A stretch of 6,507 nucleotides of DNA from Trichodesmium sp. MAG_R04 (GTDB lineage: Bacteria; Cyanobacteriota; Cyanobacteriia; Cyanobacteriales; Microcoleaceae), in the NCBI GenBank assembly GCA_023356515.1, contig JAKQYG010000241.1:1-6507 (forward strand). The letters run 5' to 3'. Below the pieces are notes generated by a model that saw only the letters and a program-made list of their open reading frames with translations, was not told where the DNA came from and did no database searches. A program made the position numbers and the translations under genes. Shown here piece after piece: positions 1 through 5,805 of the stretch. Position 1 is the first letter of the stretch, and every line of letters starts with the position of its first letter.

Positions 1-171
1 AGAACTTTTAGGTTAGGCGATCGCCAATTAGATTTAGAATTGTGGCAAAAATTGTACTACAAGTGTCAAAAAGAATATTTAAGGAAAAGATTATTGGCAA
101 TTAAATACTTGTATGAAGGATTTGATAAGTTGAATATTATTTTAGATAATAACTCGACAGATAACAAGTAA
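1..171 (+). pseudogene. 3' end of an open frame resembling a transposase N-terminal region (fragment)
   Basis: Frame 1 is open from the window edge to TAA at 169-171, giving 56 residues with no start codon inside the window. The peptide has a basic, helical stretch containing KLYYKCQKEYLRKRLLAIKY, which resembles the first helices of the helix-turn-helix region of IS630-like cyanobacterial transposases. In such proteins the frame would continue through the recognition helix and a DDE catalytic domain. Here it ends after an Asn/Asp-rich tail (ILDNNSTDNK), so a decayed or truncated copy is more likely than an intact gene. A GGCGATCGCC (HIP1) site lies inside it at 16-25. The family call rests on remembered similarity only, and it could instead be the true C-terminus of an unrelated protein. 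Confidence 0.4.
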
Positions 172-386
172 ATATAGGACACCTCAAATCTTTTAATAAT
201 CTAAAAATAAATAAATAAATAAAGCACTGTTTCCCGAACTTTGCAGATCAAGAGATAAAAAGTAAAATTAGCGAATTTCAGCTTGTCTGTGTATGATATT
301 CTCTGAATGATACTTAAACTTAATATCTCCAAAATTTAAAATTCATTGATAGTCAAAATTTTTCTGGACGCAAGTAGTTTACCCTG
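172..386. other. Intergenic leader upstream of the beta-CASP-like gene
   Basis: This is 215 bp of AT-rich DNA without a coding frame worth calling. It contains the (AAAT) microsatellite at 205-223 and a spaced inverted repeat GATATT/AATATC (295-300 and 322-327). A TTGTCT at 283-288 could be a -35 element, but no good -10 follows at normal spacing, so I do not call a promoter. Confidence 0.5.
205..223. repeat. AAAT tetranucleotide tandem repeat
   Basis: The unit AAAT is repeated four times and followed by AAA, about 4.75 copies. It is a simple microsatellite in the gap before the beta-CASP-like gene. Length variation by slippage is possible, and no function is evident. Confidence 0.85.
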
Positions 387-2018
387 GTGATAGATTTAGA
401 ATGTTTAGCTTACAGTGTAGGTCACGCAGATGATGGAATATGTCTGCTAGTTCGTATTGGAGTACACCGGATTTTATTAGATTGTGGTATTACTAATATT
501 TCATTATTAACTAATGAAATAAAAGAAGAACTACCTGCTGATATTGTATTATGCTCCCACGCACATTCAGAGCATGCTCAAGGACTGTTGGCACTCTGTC
601 GAACTTTTCCGCATTTACCAATATATGCTAGTGAGGCAACAACTAAACTTCTACCTCTAAATTGGCCAGAACTTGATATGTGTGAAGTCCCTGATTTTTG
701 TCAACCTCTACCTTGGCGCTCACCAGTGGAACTTCTTAGTGGTTTAACTGTAGAGCTTTTTCCTGCTGGTCATTTACCAGGAGCAACAGTTTTTCTGCTC
801 ACCTATAATGGAGAAAATCGAACCTATAAGCTTTTATACACAGGGGATTTCTATTTATCAAAAAGTCGTTTGGTTGAAGGCCTACCTTTAGCAGAATTAC
901 GAGGACTCAAGCTAGATGTATTAATAGTTGAAGGTAGCTATGGTACAGCCCATTATCCACATCGACGACAATTAGAAAATAACCTTGCAGAAAGGATATA
1001 TCAAGCTATTAGTTCTAGAACTTCAGTTATCTTGCCCGCTCCTCCTTTAGGGTTAGGACAAGAATTGTTGATGCTCCTACGCAGTAATCACTATTTCACA
1101 GGTCGTGACCTGGATATTTGGGTAGAAGAAAAGGTAGCTAGAGGTTGTGACCTCTATTTACAACTATTGTCCCAGTTTCCCACAACTGTACAAAATTTTG
1201 CCCAACATCAGCCTCTATTTTGGGACGATAAGGTAAAACCTCGTGTGCTAAGGCGATCGCCTGGACAATTGCCTTCTAAAGAAAAACCTTATATTCTTAT
1301 TGCAGATCAGGATAATGACTTGAGTCAATACATTATTAATCAAGATAATCCTGTTATTGCTCTACTACCGGAACAGCCAGGAAAGAAGACATCACAGGAG
1401 TTAGATTTTGCTCATACCGAAAAATATCTTCTCACCGATCATTGTGATAGACTTGGTACAACACAGTTAATTCATAACTTACGTCCTCAACATATCATTT
1501 TTATTCATGGCTGTCCTAGTTATTTAGCTGACCTAGTTAACCTTGAAGAGTTACGCAACCGTTATAAACTACACTCTCCAACTAATGGTAAATTGGTAAA
1601 GTTACCATTAGGTGAGACATTTATAGCACCTAAGTTACTGAGAACTAGTTATGAAGGAGAATTAAATGAATTAGAGACAGAAGTAATAATTTCTTTACCT
1701 CAAAGCATTAGAGATGATAATCATTGGCCAACTTTTTCTGATACAGGTCTTGTGGAAGTTCGTTGGCAGGGAGAAGAGCTAGTTGTGAGAGGAATATCCC
1801 AACGAGAATTTATTAGTCAGACAACTGAGCGCTTTATTTCTCCTGAGTTATATTGTTGTGCTAATTGTTTACATTACCGAGGACAACATTGTTCAAATCC
1901 TGTTTCTTCTCTATATGACTTAAAGGTAACATTTGATGGGTATTGTCCCATGTTTGAGTCAGTTCATTTTCCCTTTACTTCTACTGGAGAAATAGATAAA
2001 ACGGATAAAAACGAATAG
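387..2018 (+). CDS. Metallo-beta-lactamase-fold protein with beta-CASP-type motifs and C-terminal Cys cluster
   Basis: A 543-residue protein of the zinc-dependent metallo-beta-lactamase superfamily; its beta-CASP signature suggests a nucleic-acid hydrolase, perhaps an RNase. Visible motifs are HAHSEH at residues 58-63 (motif II, with Glu where Asp is usual), AGHLPGA with His129 (motif III), YTGD with Asp154 (motif IV), VEGSYG with Glu182 (like the beta-CASP ESTYG motif), PAPPLGLGQELL at 218-228 (cf. PAFAVGRAQELL), TDHCD with His352 (motif B) and FIHG with His374 (motif C). The 22-residue spacing of the last two His equals that in CPSF-73. A C-terminal extension holds Cys490, 491, 494, 502 and 520, possibly a metal site. 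The GTG start is chosen because TAG lies at 375-377 in frame and the conserved-looking N-terminal strand begins at once; the next in-frame ATG is near residue 98. The ribosome site is weak. It is probably cytoplasmic, and its substrate is unknown. The fold is secure and the RNase role is inferred. Confidence 0.88.
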   Translation: MIDLECLAYSVGHADDGICLLVRIGVHRILLDCGITNISLLTNEIKEELPADIVLCSHAHSEHAQGLLALCRTFPHLPIYASEATTKLLPLNWPELDMCEVPDFCQPLPWRSPVELLSGLTVELFPAGHLPGATVFLLTYNGENRTYKLLYTGDFYLSKSRLVEGLPLAELRGLKLDVLIVEGSYGTAHYPHRRQLENNLAERIYQAISSRTSVILPAPPLGLGQELLMLLRSNHYFTGRDLDIWVEEKVARGCDLYLQLLSQFPTTVQNFAQHQPLFWDDKVKPRVLRRSPGQLPSKEKPYILIADQDNDLSQYIINQDNPVIALLPEQPGKKTSQELDFAHTEKYLLTDHCDRLGTTQLIHNLRPQHIIFIHGCPSYLADLVNLEELRNRYKLHSPTNGKLVKLPLGETFIAPKLLRTSYEGELNELETEVIISLPQSIRDDNHWPTFSDTGLVEVRWQGEELVVRGISQREFISQTTERFISPELYCCANCLHYRGQHCSNPVSSLYDLKVTFDGYCPMFESVHFPFTSTGEIDKTDKNE

Positions 2019-2278
2019 TTAGGGCTTGCTAAGTACGTTTGGTTGAGAAAAAGAAGCTATTAGGCAACATGGTTAGTATTTTTTGAATGATTAATGCTTA
2101 TTAGCTTGGAACTTTTCTCAAGGATGAACACCATTTCAACTAATATGTAGTTAGAAATCTATACTTATTCAGCCCACACTAATTAACCAATATCAAGGAG
2201 AAAAAATAAGCGTGTTAATTATTCATCTATATTTCGCCAAAATAGCTTAATTCATCAATCATCTATTCCCATCTCTAA
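2019..2278. other. Convergent intergenic gap
   Basis: This 260-bp gap separates two convergent genes. It holds the imperfect inverted repeat at 2043-2121. No GC-rich stem followed by a T-run was found for either gene. An AAGGAG at 2195-2200 precedes a GTG frame of only 12 codons, which I do not call as a gene. Confidence 0.5.
2043..2121. repeat. 79-nt imperfect inverted repeat downstream of the beta-CASP-like gene
   Basis: The outer arms TTGAGAAAA (2043-2051) and TTTTCTCAA (2113-2121) are perfectly complementary over 9 bp. Inner arms AAGCTA (2054-2059) and TAGCTT (2102-2107) add 6 bp, and the spacers between outer and inner arms are unequal (2 and 5 nt). It begins 25 nt after the stop codon. 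It could be a transcript 3'-end structure for either convergent gene or a degraded MITE-like repeat. Confidence 0.5.
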
Positions 2279-2593
2279 TTATTCTTGTTGATTTGATTCT
2301 GGATACTGATTGTGAATTTGTTCAGCTTCTGGACAATCTTCAGATACTAGAGGGTCTATATTACCCCTAGGAACGGACGCTAGTTTTTGGGTAATAGCCC
2401 CAATACTTTCTAAACGTACCATTTCTTCCCAGGAACAGATTTCATCCTCTTCATCTGTTTCATAACGTATTGCTACCAAGTCTCCTTCTATATCTAATAT
2501 CTTTGCTTTCTCAACCCAACGCTGCTGGTCTCGCAAGAAAATACAGACCTCACGACCGTCGCAACAAAGTTGATACATCTTGCGTTGTAGCAT
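2279..2593 (-). CDS. Conserved cyanobacterial protein of unknown function (DUF6679-like), 104 aa
   Basis: This is a small acidic protein. From memory it matches a family widespread in cyanobacteria, tentatively DUF6679, with typical blocks YQLCCDGREVCIFLRDQQRW (residues 7-26), KAKILDIEGDLVAIRYE (29-45) and SWEEMVRLESIGAITQKLAS (54-73). The alternating hydrophobic strands and the W-x-A-x-I-x-x-I-x-G-x-x-V-x-x-R-Y-E pattern suggest a small SH3- or Tudor-like beta barrel (inference). An acidic patch ETDEEDE lies at 45-51, and the last 25 residues are polar and probably disordered. There are no signal peptide or membrane segments. ATG at 2593 is preceded on the minus strand by AGGGAG about 12 nt away; a second Met at residue 6 is possible. 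It is convergent with the beta-CASP-like gene and divergent from the CapA-like gene, so it is probably monocistronic. Function is unknown. Confidence 0.85.
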   Translation of the reverse strand: MLQRKMYQLCCDGREVCIFLRDQQRWVEKAKILDIEGDLVAIRYETDEEDEICSWEEMVRLESIGAITQKLASVPRGNIDPLVSEDCPEAEQIHNQYPESNQQE

Positions 2594-2679
2594 TGGTTTG
2601 TTATACTCCCTATTAATAATTTGTTAACATATTCACTACAGCATTCAGTGCAGCGATTTTTTGTTTTCTTAACTTCTCA

Positions 2680-2737
2680 GTGGATTAACCATTTATCAAA
2701 TTTGCTATAACTTGCGATAGTTTTGAAGTTTATCCAC
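2680..2737. repeat. 58-nt imperfect hairpin in the leader of the DUF6679-like gene
   Basis: Arms GTGGATTAAC (2680-2689) and GTTTATCCAC (2728-2737) pair over 10 positions with one T-T mismatch. Inside, CTAT (2705-2708) and ATAG (2717-2720) can add an inner stem. It lies 87-144 bp upstream of the minus-strand gene start, so it may be in the 5' leader of that transcript or at its promoter. Confidence 0.45.
2704..2715 (-). promoter_or_regulatory. Possible -10 region of the DUF6679-like gene with shared decamer
   Basis: On the minus strand this reads GCAAGTTATAGC. The decamer GCAAGTTATA recurs, facing the other way, at the TATAAT upstream of the CapA-like gene (3335-3344). No good -35 is seen at 16-18 bp spacing, so the promoter reading is weak and rests on the shared decamer. 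Confidence 0.25.
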
Positions 2738-2786
2738 TTTTATTTTTATTATATGAAATCCCTGAGTTTTTTTTACTAGAGACTAT

Positions 2787-2814
2787 CTAAAAAATTACAA
2801 GTATAATTTTCTAG
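2787..2814. repeat. AT-rich inverted repeat
   Basis: AAAATTA (2791-2797) and TAATTTT (2804-2810) flank a 6-nt loop. CTA (2787-2789) and TAG (2812-2814) extend the stem past one A-C mismatch. It is low in GC, so chance is a serious alternative. Confidence 0.35.
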
Positions 2815-2899
2815 TTTCTTGTATTTACTTAGAGTTTGCTGACAAAGTTTTTTACTCTTTTTATTAGTCGCAGTCAGTAGTCATGAGAAAAATAAATTT

Positions 2900-2924
2900 A
2901 TAGCAGATAGTCGTATCTGTCTAT
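2900..2924. repeat. 10-bp hairpin with GTCG loop
   Basis: CAGATA (2904-2909) and TATCTG (2914-2919) form a perfect stem around GTCG. ATAG (2900-2903) and CTAT (2921-2924) extend it after a single bulged T at 2920. There is no T-run on either side, so it is not a typical terminator. Confidence 0.5.
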
Positions 2925-2957
2925 TCCTCAATTTTACTGACAAAATCTTGCATAAAA

Positions 2958-2974
2958 TACTATCGTGCATAGTA
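2958..2974. repeat. 6-bp hairpin TACTAT/ATAGTA
   Basis: TACTAT (2958-2963) and ATAGTA (2969-2974) are perfectly complementary around the loop CGTGC. It is short, and listed because it sits in a cluster of similar dyads. Confidence 0.35.
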
Positions 2975-3003
2975 GTAATAATACGGATTTTTAATTCAAA
3001 CTC

Positions 3004-3023
3004 TTGCACTTTTGAAAGTGCAA
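3004..3023. repeat. Near-perfect 20-nt palindrome
   Basis: TTGCACTTT (3004-3012) and AAAGTGCAA (3015-3023) are perfectly complementary with only TG between them. This is the longest perfect dyad in the window. The tiny spacer fits a dimeric-protein operator better than an RNA hairpin, although an 8-bp stem with a TTGA loop is also possible. No T-run follows on either strand. Confidence 0.65.
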
Positions 3024-3114
3024 TTAAAGACTCAAAACTTTATCTGTAAACACTTAAACAATTTGAGGTTTTATCACCAAGCCCTACTTAAAGATTTTGG
3101 ATTTGGAGTTAGAG

Positions 3115-3126
3115 CCTAAGCTTAGG
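3115..3126. repeat. Perfect 12-bp palindrome CCTAAGCTTAGG
   Basis: The 12-mer equals its own reverse complement, with no spacer. It lies roughly midway between the divergent genes and could bind a dimeric protein. It may also be chance. Confidence 0.5.
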
Positions 3127-3251
3127 AACCTTATTAAGCATGGTAGCATGAATAAATACAATACAGCAATCATAAATTGACTGATTACTAGAAATATTGT
3201 AACAGATATATAGTCTAAATATCTAAAAAATTGCTCAAAAATACACGATAG

Positions 3252-3279
3252 ATAGGAGTACTGAATGAATCAGTCCTAT
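3252..3279. repeat. 10-bp bulged hairpin
   Basis: ATAGG (3252-3256) pairs with CCTAT (3275-3279), and ACTGA (3260-3264) pairs with TCAGT (3270-3274), around the loop ATGAA. The bases AGT at 3257-3259 are bulged. It is upstream of the putative CapA-like gene promoter. Confidence 0.5.
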
Positions 3280-3318
3280 TAATGTAAAATTGTGTACTGG
3301 TTTTAACTAGCTTTCAAT

Positions 3319-3346
3319 TTGGCTTAAGAATCTAGCAAGTTATAAT
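3319..3346 (+). promoter_or_regulatory. Candidate sigma-70-type promoter of the CapA-like gene
   Basis: TTGGCT (3319-3324; four of six matches to TTGACA) is followed after 16 bp by a perfect TATAAT (3341-3346). This would give a leader of roughly 120 nt before the ATG at 3473. The -10 overlaps the decamer GCAAGTTATA (3335-3344) that is also found inverted upstream of the divergent gene. TATAAT is not rare in DNA this AT-rich, so confidence is modest. Confidence 0.4.
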
Positions 3347-3472
3347 TAATTTCCTGGTTACAGCTTCCATTATAACTAAGTTTATCCAAGATGTTGACTG
3401 AATAAATTTTTAATATTTCTTAATGATTATTATAGCATTGTTGGCGAGGCATTCAGTAGGAAACCATAACTT

Positions 3473-5224
3473 ATGAATTATAAACCTAATTTGACTCAAG
3501 CATCTCTTTTTGAATTAGCAAGTTCCGGTGATTTTCTGGCAATTACTCGGTGGATTAATAAAAAACTTAAACCCCAAGGAATTTCAGCTCGTATAACTAA
3601 AGAAACTACTGGGCATCTACAAGTTTTAGTGGAGTTTCATCATGAACCTCCTGTAGATAGATTAATTCAGTTTATCTGTCATGAACTTTGTCAACTTAAC
3701 TCTCCTGTCATAAAAAAAGTAAAAATTATGGGACGTTTGAGTGGTTCATCCAGCATACTCTGGAAATACTCTGTGAGAATTAATTCCCATGGAAAAATAA
3801 ATTTCAATAAGCAATCTAATTTGGAAAGCAAAACGGATAACCTTAAATTTCCAACATTTCGTTATTTGATATTAATAATTTCAGTAGTAGCATCTTTTAT
3901 TATAGGTATTTGGGTAAGTTATTATAGTGCTTTAGTACGAAATTCAATCTCAGGTAAATGGGTAGAAACTGCTATAGAGAAAGTGAAAGTTATAGAGCAT
4001 AGAATGGTGGTCAACTCACAGGATCCTATAATTACTTTAATGTTTGGTGGAGATGTTAATTTATCTAATCAAGTTTCTAATTTAGTAAAGAGAGATTATA
4101 AGTTACCTTTTGCTAAAATGGATGAGTCTAGAGCTGCAGATTTATCAATAGTTAATCTCGAAGATACTTTGACTGGTTATACTCTTAACAGTACAACTGA
4201 GCAACAAAAATCAATAATAGATCCTAGCTATGTCAAGGCATTAACCTCAGGAGGGGTTGATCTGGTAAATTTAGCTAATGACTATACTTTGGGTTATGAA
4301 CAAAAAAACTTATTAGATACAATAGAAACTTTAGAGGATGCAGGTATTTATTCTTTAGGAGCAGGCAAAACAAAAACAGAGGCTAGAAGGCCGAAAATCA
4401 TTGAGGTTAAAGGCCAAAAGATTGCATACCTAAATTATTATGATACGGATACTCAAGCAACTACATCTAGAGTAGTTATTAATAGTAGCAATAACGATCA
4501 GATAGCTTCAGATATTCAAACATTAAGAAAGCAGGTAGACTGGATAATTGTTAACTATCATTGGGGAGTTGAATTATCAGAATATCCTGGAGATTGGCAA
4601 ATGGCTATAGCTAGAATGACAATTGATCAAGGTGCTGATTTGGTAGTAGGACATCATTCTAAAGTATTACAGGGAGCAGAAATTTATCAAGGGCGGCCCA
4701 TTGTATATTCTTTGGGTAATTTTATTTTTGGAAATACTTCTAACAAAGAGAATGATTATGAGTCAGCAGTCTTGAAAGTATACTTAAAACCAGGAAAAAT
4801 GAAGATTGAGTTTTTGCCAGTAGTGGTTAGTAAATACCAACCTCAGATTGCCGAAGGAGAAAAAGGCAAAGAAATTCTTAAACACATTGCTCAAATTTCT
4901 AGTGTTTTTCATCAGCCAATGAGAACCCCTATTATAATCGATACAATAAATTTAGCTTTTAATTTTGTTGGTATTGACTCTGTTCCCAAGGAAGGGAATT
5001 CTAATACTTTATCAACTCCAATTTTACCTGAGTTATCCCCAAAATCTTCAAAAGATGATCTAAATTCTACAAACCTTTCTCGTTATAACTCAGATGAAGA
5101 AGCAAGTCTTAATAATAATAATAGCTTTTCTGTGCCACCGATATTAAATCCTAACGAAGAACAAGATCCTTTCATTAGACAGCCATTTATTAAAGAACCT
5201 TTTATTGAATTGCCTCGTTTATAG
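3473..5224 (+). CDS. CapA-family protein, membrane-anchored, with cyanobacterial N-terminal module
   Basis: A 583-residue protein. Residues 1-104 form a small alpha/beta module (SLFELASSGDFLAITRWINK onward) seen, from memory, at the N-terminus of various cyanobacterial proteins; its function is unknown. A single membrane segment lies at about 129-153, with preceding basic residues suggesting N-in topology. Residues 185-455 match the CapA/PgsA (poly-gamma-glutamate capsule) metallophosphatase-like domain: MFGGD (190-194), NLED (228-231), LVNLAND (264-270), NYHWGVEL (361-368), VVGHHSKVLQG (391-401) and YSLGNFIFG (412-420). The usual His is Tyr271 in the NNH-like motif and Lys397 in the HPH-like motif. 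A polar Ser/Asn/Pro-rich tail follows, ending in PFI repeats (566-580). CapA proteins act at the cell surface in polyglutamate or capsule metabolism, but no pgsB/pgsC or other capsule genes are nearby, so the substrate is unknown. The ATG has a weak AGG about 12 nt upstream. It is probably monocistronic. Confidence 0.88.
   Translation: MNYKPNLTQASLFELASSGDFLAITRWINKKLKPQGISARITKETTGHLQVLVEFHHEPPVDRLIQFICHELCQLNSPVIKKVKIMGRLSGSSSILWKYSVRINSHGKINFNKQSNLESKTDNLKFPTFRYLILIISVVASFIIGIWVSYYSALVRNSISGKWVETAIEKVKVIEHRMVVNSQDPIITLMFGGDVNLSNQVSNLVKRDYKLPFAKMDESRAADLSIVNLEDTLTGYTLNSTTEQQKSIIDPSYVKALTSGGVDLVNLANDYTLGYEQKNLLDTIETLEDAGIYSLGAGKTKTEARRPKIIEVKGQKIAYLNYYDTDTQATTSRVVINSSNNDQIASDIQTLRKQVDWIIVNYHWGVELSEYPGDWQMAIARMTIDQGADLVVGHHSKVLQGAEIYQGRPIVYSLGNFIFGNTSNKENDYESAVLKVYLKPGKMKIEFLPVVVSKYQPQIAEGEKGKEILKHIAQISSVFHQPMRTPIIIDTINLAFNFVGIDSVPKEGNSNTLSTPILPELSPKSSKDDLNSTNLSRYNSDEEASLNNNNSFSVPPILNPNEEQDPFIRQPFIKEPFIELPRL
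5168..5212 (+). repeat. Three PFIxx pentapeptide repeats at the CapA-like C-terminus
   Basis: Residues 566-580 read PFIRQ, PFIKE and PFIEL, three consecutive five-residue units, then PRL and the stop. The 15-nt units differ in synonymous and replacement positions, so this is an old or selected repeat rather than a recent slippage product. Confidence 0.75.
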
Positions 5225-5246
5225 ATTTAACTAGGGAGCATTAAAT

Positions 5247-5267
5247 GGGGAGTAGGGAGTTAGGAGT
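5247..5267. repeat. Heptamer short tandem repeat (GGGGAGT type)
   Basis: Three consecutive 7-mers GGGGAGT, AGGGAGT and TAGGAGT. This matches the short tandemly repeated heptamers known to be dispersed in intergenic regions of filamentous cyanobacteria. Function is unknown. Confidence 0.7.
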
Positions 5268-5331
5268 CTGGCCAGTAAGTAGAGATATAGCGTAATATAT
5301 GGGGATAAATAGGAAGTAAACGGACAGGGCG

Positions 5332-5453
5332 TATTTAAACCCACTACAAGTACAAGAAAAATTCGGCTATCACCCTAAGACCTTATCGAAATGGGCGGAT
5401 GAAGGTTTAATCGAATAGATACCCAAAAATATGGCCCGCCCGCCAAGAAATTA
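5332..5453 (+). pseudogene. Remnant of an IS607-type serine recombinase (TnpA) N-terminal HTH
   Basis: From 5332 the frame reads 28 residues including GYHPKTLSKWADEGLIE, then TAG at 5416-5418. This closely resembles the MerR-like DNA-binding start of IS607-family TnpA (pattern L-G-x-x-x-x-T-L-R-x-W-A-D-E-G-x-I-E-Y-I-R-T-P-G-G-x-R-R-Y). The TAG falls where Tyr of EYIRTPGG is expected, and the next codon is still Ile. After that only a frame-shifted trace of the G-G-x-R-R-Y part remains, around 5431-5453. No start codon is present: GCG lies where ATG or GTG would be, with an in-frame TAA at 5317-5319. The catalytic serine-recombinase domain is absent. It is a dead fragment, and the family call is from remembered similarity. 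Confidence 0.55.
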
Positions 5454-5552
5454 GGAAAATGACAAAAATTTTTCTCCAAAACTCTTGCAATATTAGTAAT
5501 AGCTATGCTAGTCTTGATAGGTGTGTAAAAGAAACTTAATGAATAAAAATTA

Positions 5553-5624
<72 letters not shown>

Positions 5625-5726
5625 CTTTAATTAATTAATATTGAAACATGAGTAGTTTATGGCCATCGCTGAGTAGTACTGACCTCTACAGTTTCTACTT
5701 TCATATTAAATATTGAAGTGCGATGG

Positions 5727-5756
5727 GGTGGGGTAATTCTTTTAAGTTGCCTCTCC
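5727..5756 (+). repeat. Bulged 11-bp hairpin
   Basis: GGTAATT (5732-5738) pairs with AAGTTGCC (5744-5751), with one bulged G at 5746 and one T-G pair, around the loop CTTTT. The stem extends outward through GGTGG and TCTCC with one T-T mismatch. It could belong to a small RNA, together with the flanking CCATCGC/GCGATGG pairing, but no family is recognised. Confidence 0.35.
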
Positions 5757-5805
5757 TAGAGCCATCCTATATTTTGTCAAGTACAGCTCATTCATAAAAT
5801 ATGGC

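Larger units (their letters stand above)
2594..3472. other. 879-bp divergent intergenic region rich in dyad symmetry
   Basis: No open frame with a convincing start was found on either strand. The region separates the DUF6679-like gene (leftward) from the CapA-like gene (rightward), so it should carry both promoters. At least seven inverted repeats lie between 2680 and 3279, several listed separately. No tRNA or recognisable ncRNA family was identified. Confidence 0.6.
5225..5552. other. Degenerate intergenic region between the CapA-like gene and tRNA-Lys
   Basis: It contains heptamer repeats (5247-5267), an IS607-type recombinase remnant (5332-5453) and a short hydrophobic frame (5463-5525). 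No intact gene was found. A TTGATA at 5514-5519 is a weak candidate -35 for the tRNA, but no good -10 follows. Confidence 0.55.

Noticed and set aside
387..2018. Simple class B beta-lactamase or glyoxalase II annotation
   Set aside because: The protein is much longer and carries beta-CASP-type motifs A, B and C with characteristic spacing; antibiotic hydrolysis is not supported.
2195..2248. AAGGAG followed by a GTG-started frame (VLIIHLYFAKIA)
   Set aside because: It has only 12 codons, starts with GTG at rather long spacing, and shows no resemblance to a known peptide.
2802..2807. TATAAT as a plus-strand promoter
   Set aside because: No -35-like hexamer occurs at 16-18 bp upstream (GAGACT lies there) and no gene follows for over 650 bp.
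3004..3030. Intrinsic terminator at the 20-nt palindrome
   Set aside because: No T-run follows on either strand and the loop would be only 2-4 nt. It is also not positioned after a gene.
2594..3472. CRISPR array or leader in the long intergenic region
   Set aside because: The inverted repeats differ in sequence and spacing; there is no regularly spaced direct repeat and no cas gene in the window.
5459..5539. ATG frame of 26 codons (MTKIFLQNSC...) before the tRNA
   Set aside because: The AGGA is only 2 nt from the ATG, composition is unremarkable and it ends just before the tRNA. It is probably a chance frame.
5661..5708. Minus-strand 15-codon frame MKVETVEVSTTQRWP
   Set aside because: It has no ribosome site, is very short, and overlaps a segment better explained by RNA pairing.
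5625..5760. 6S RNA, tmRNA or Yfr1-like RNA after tRNA-Lys
   Set aside because: I could not find the defining motifs of these families (for example the Yfr1 ACTCACTC core), so I list only the hairpins.
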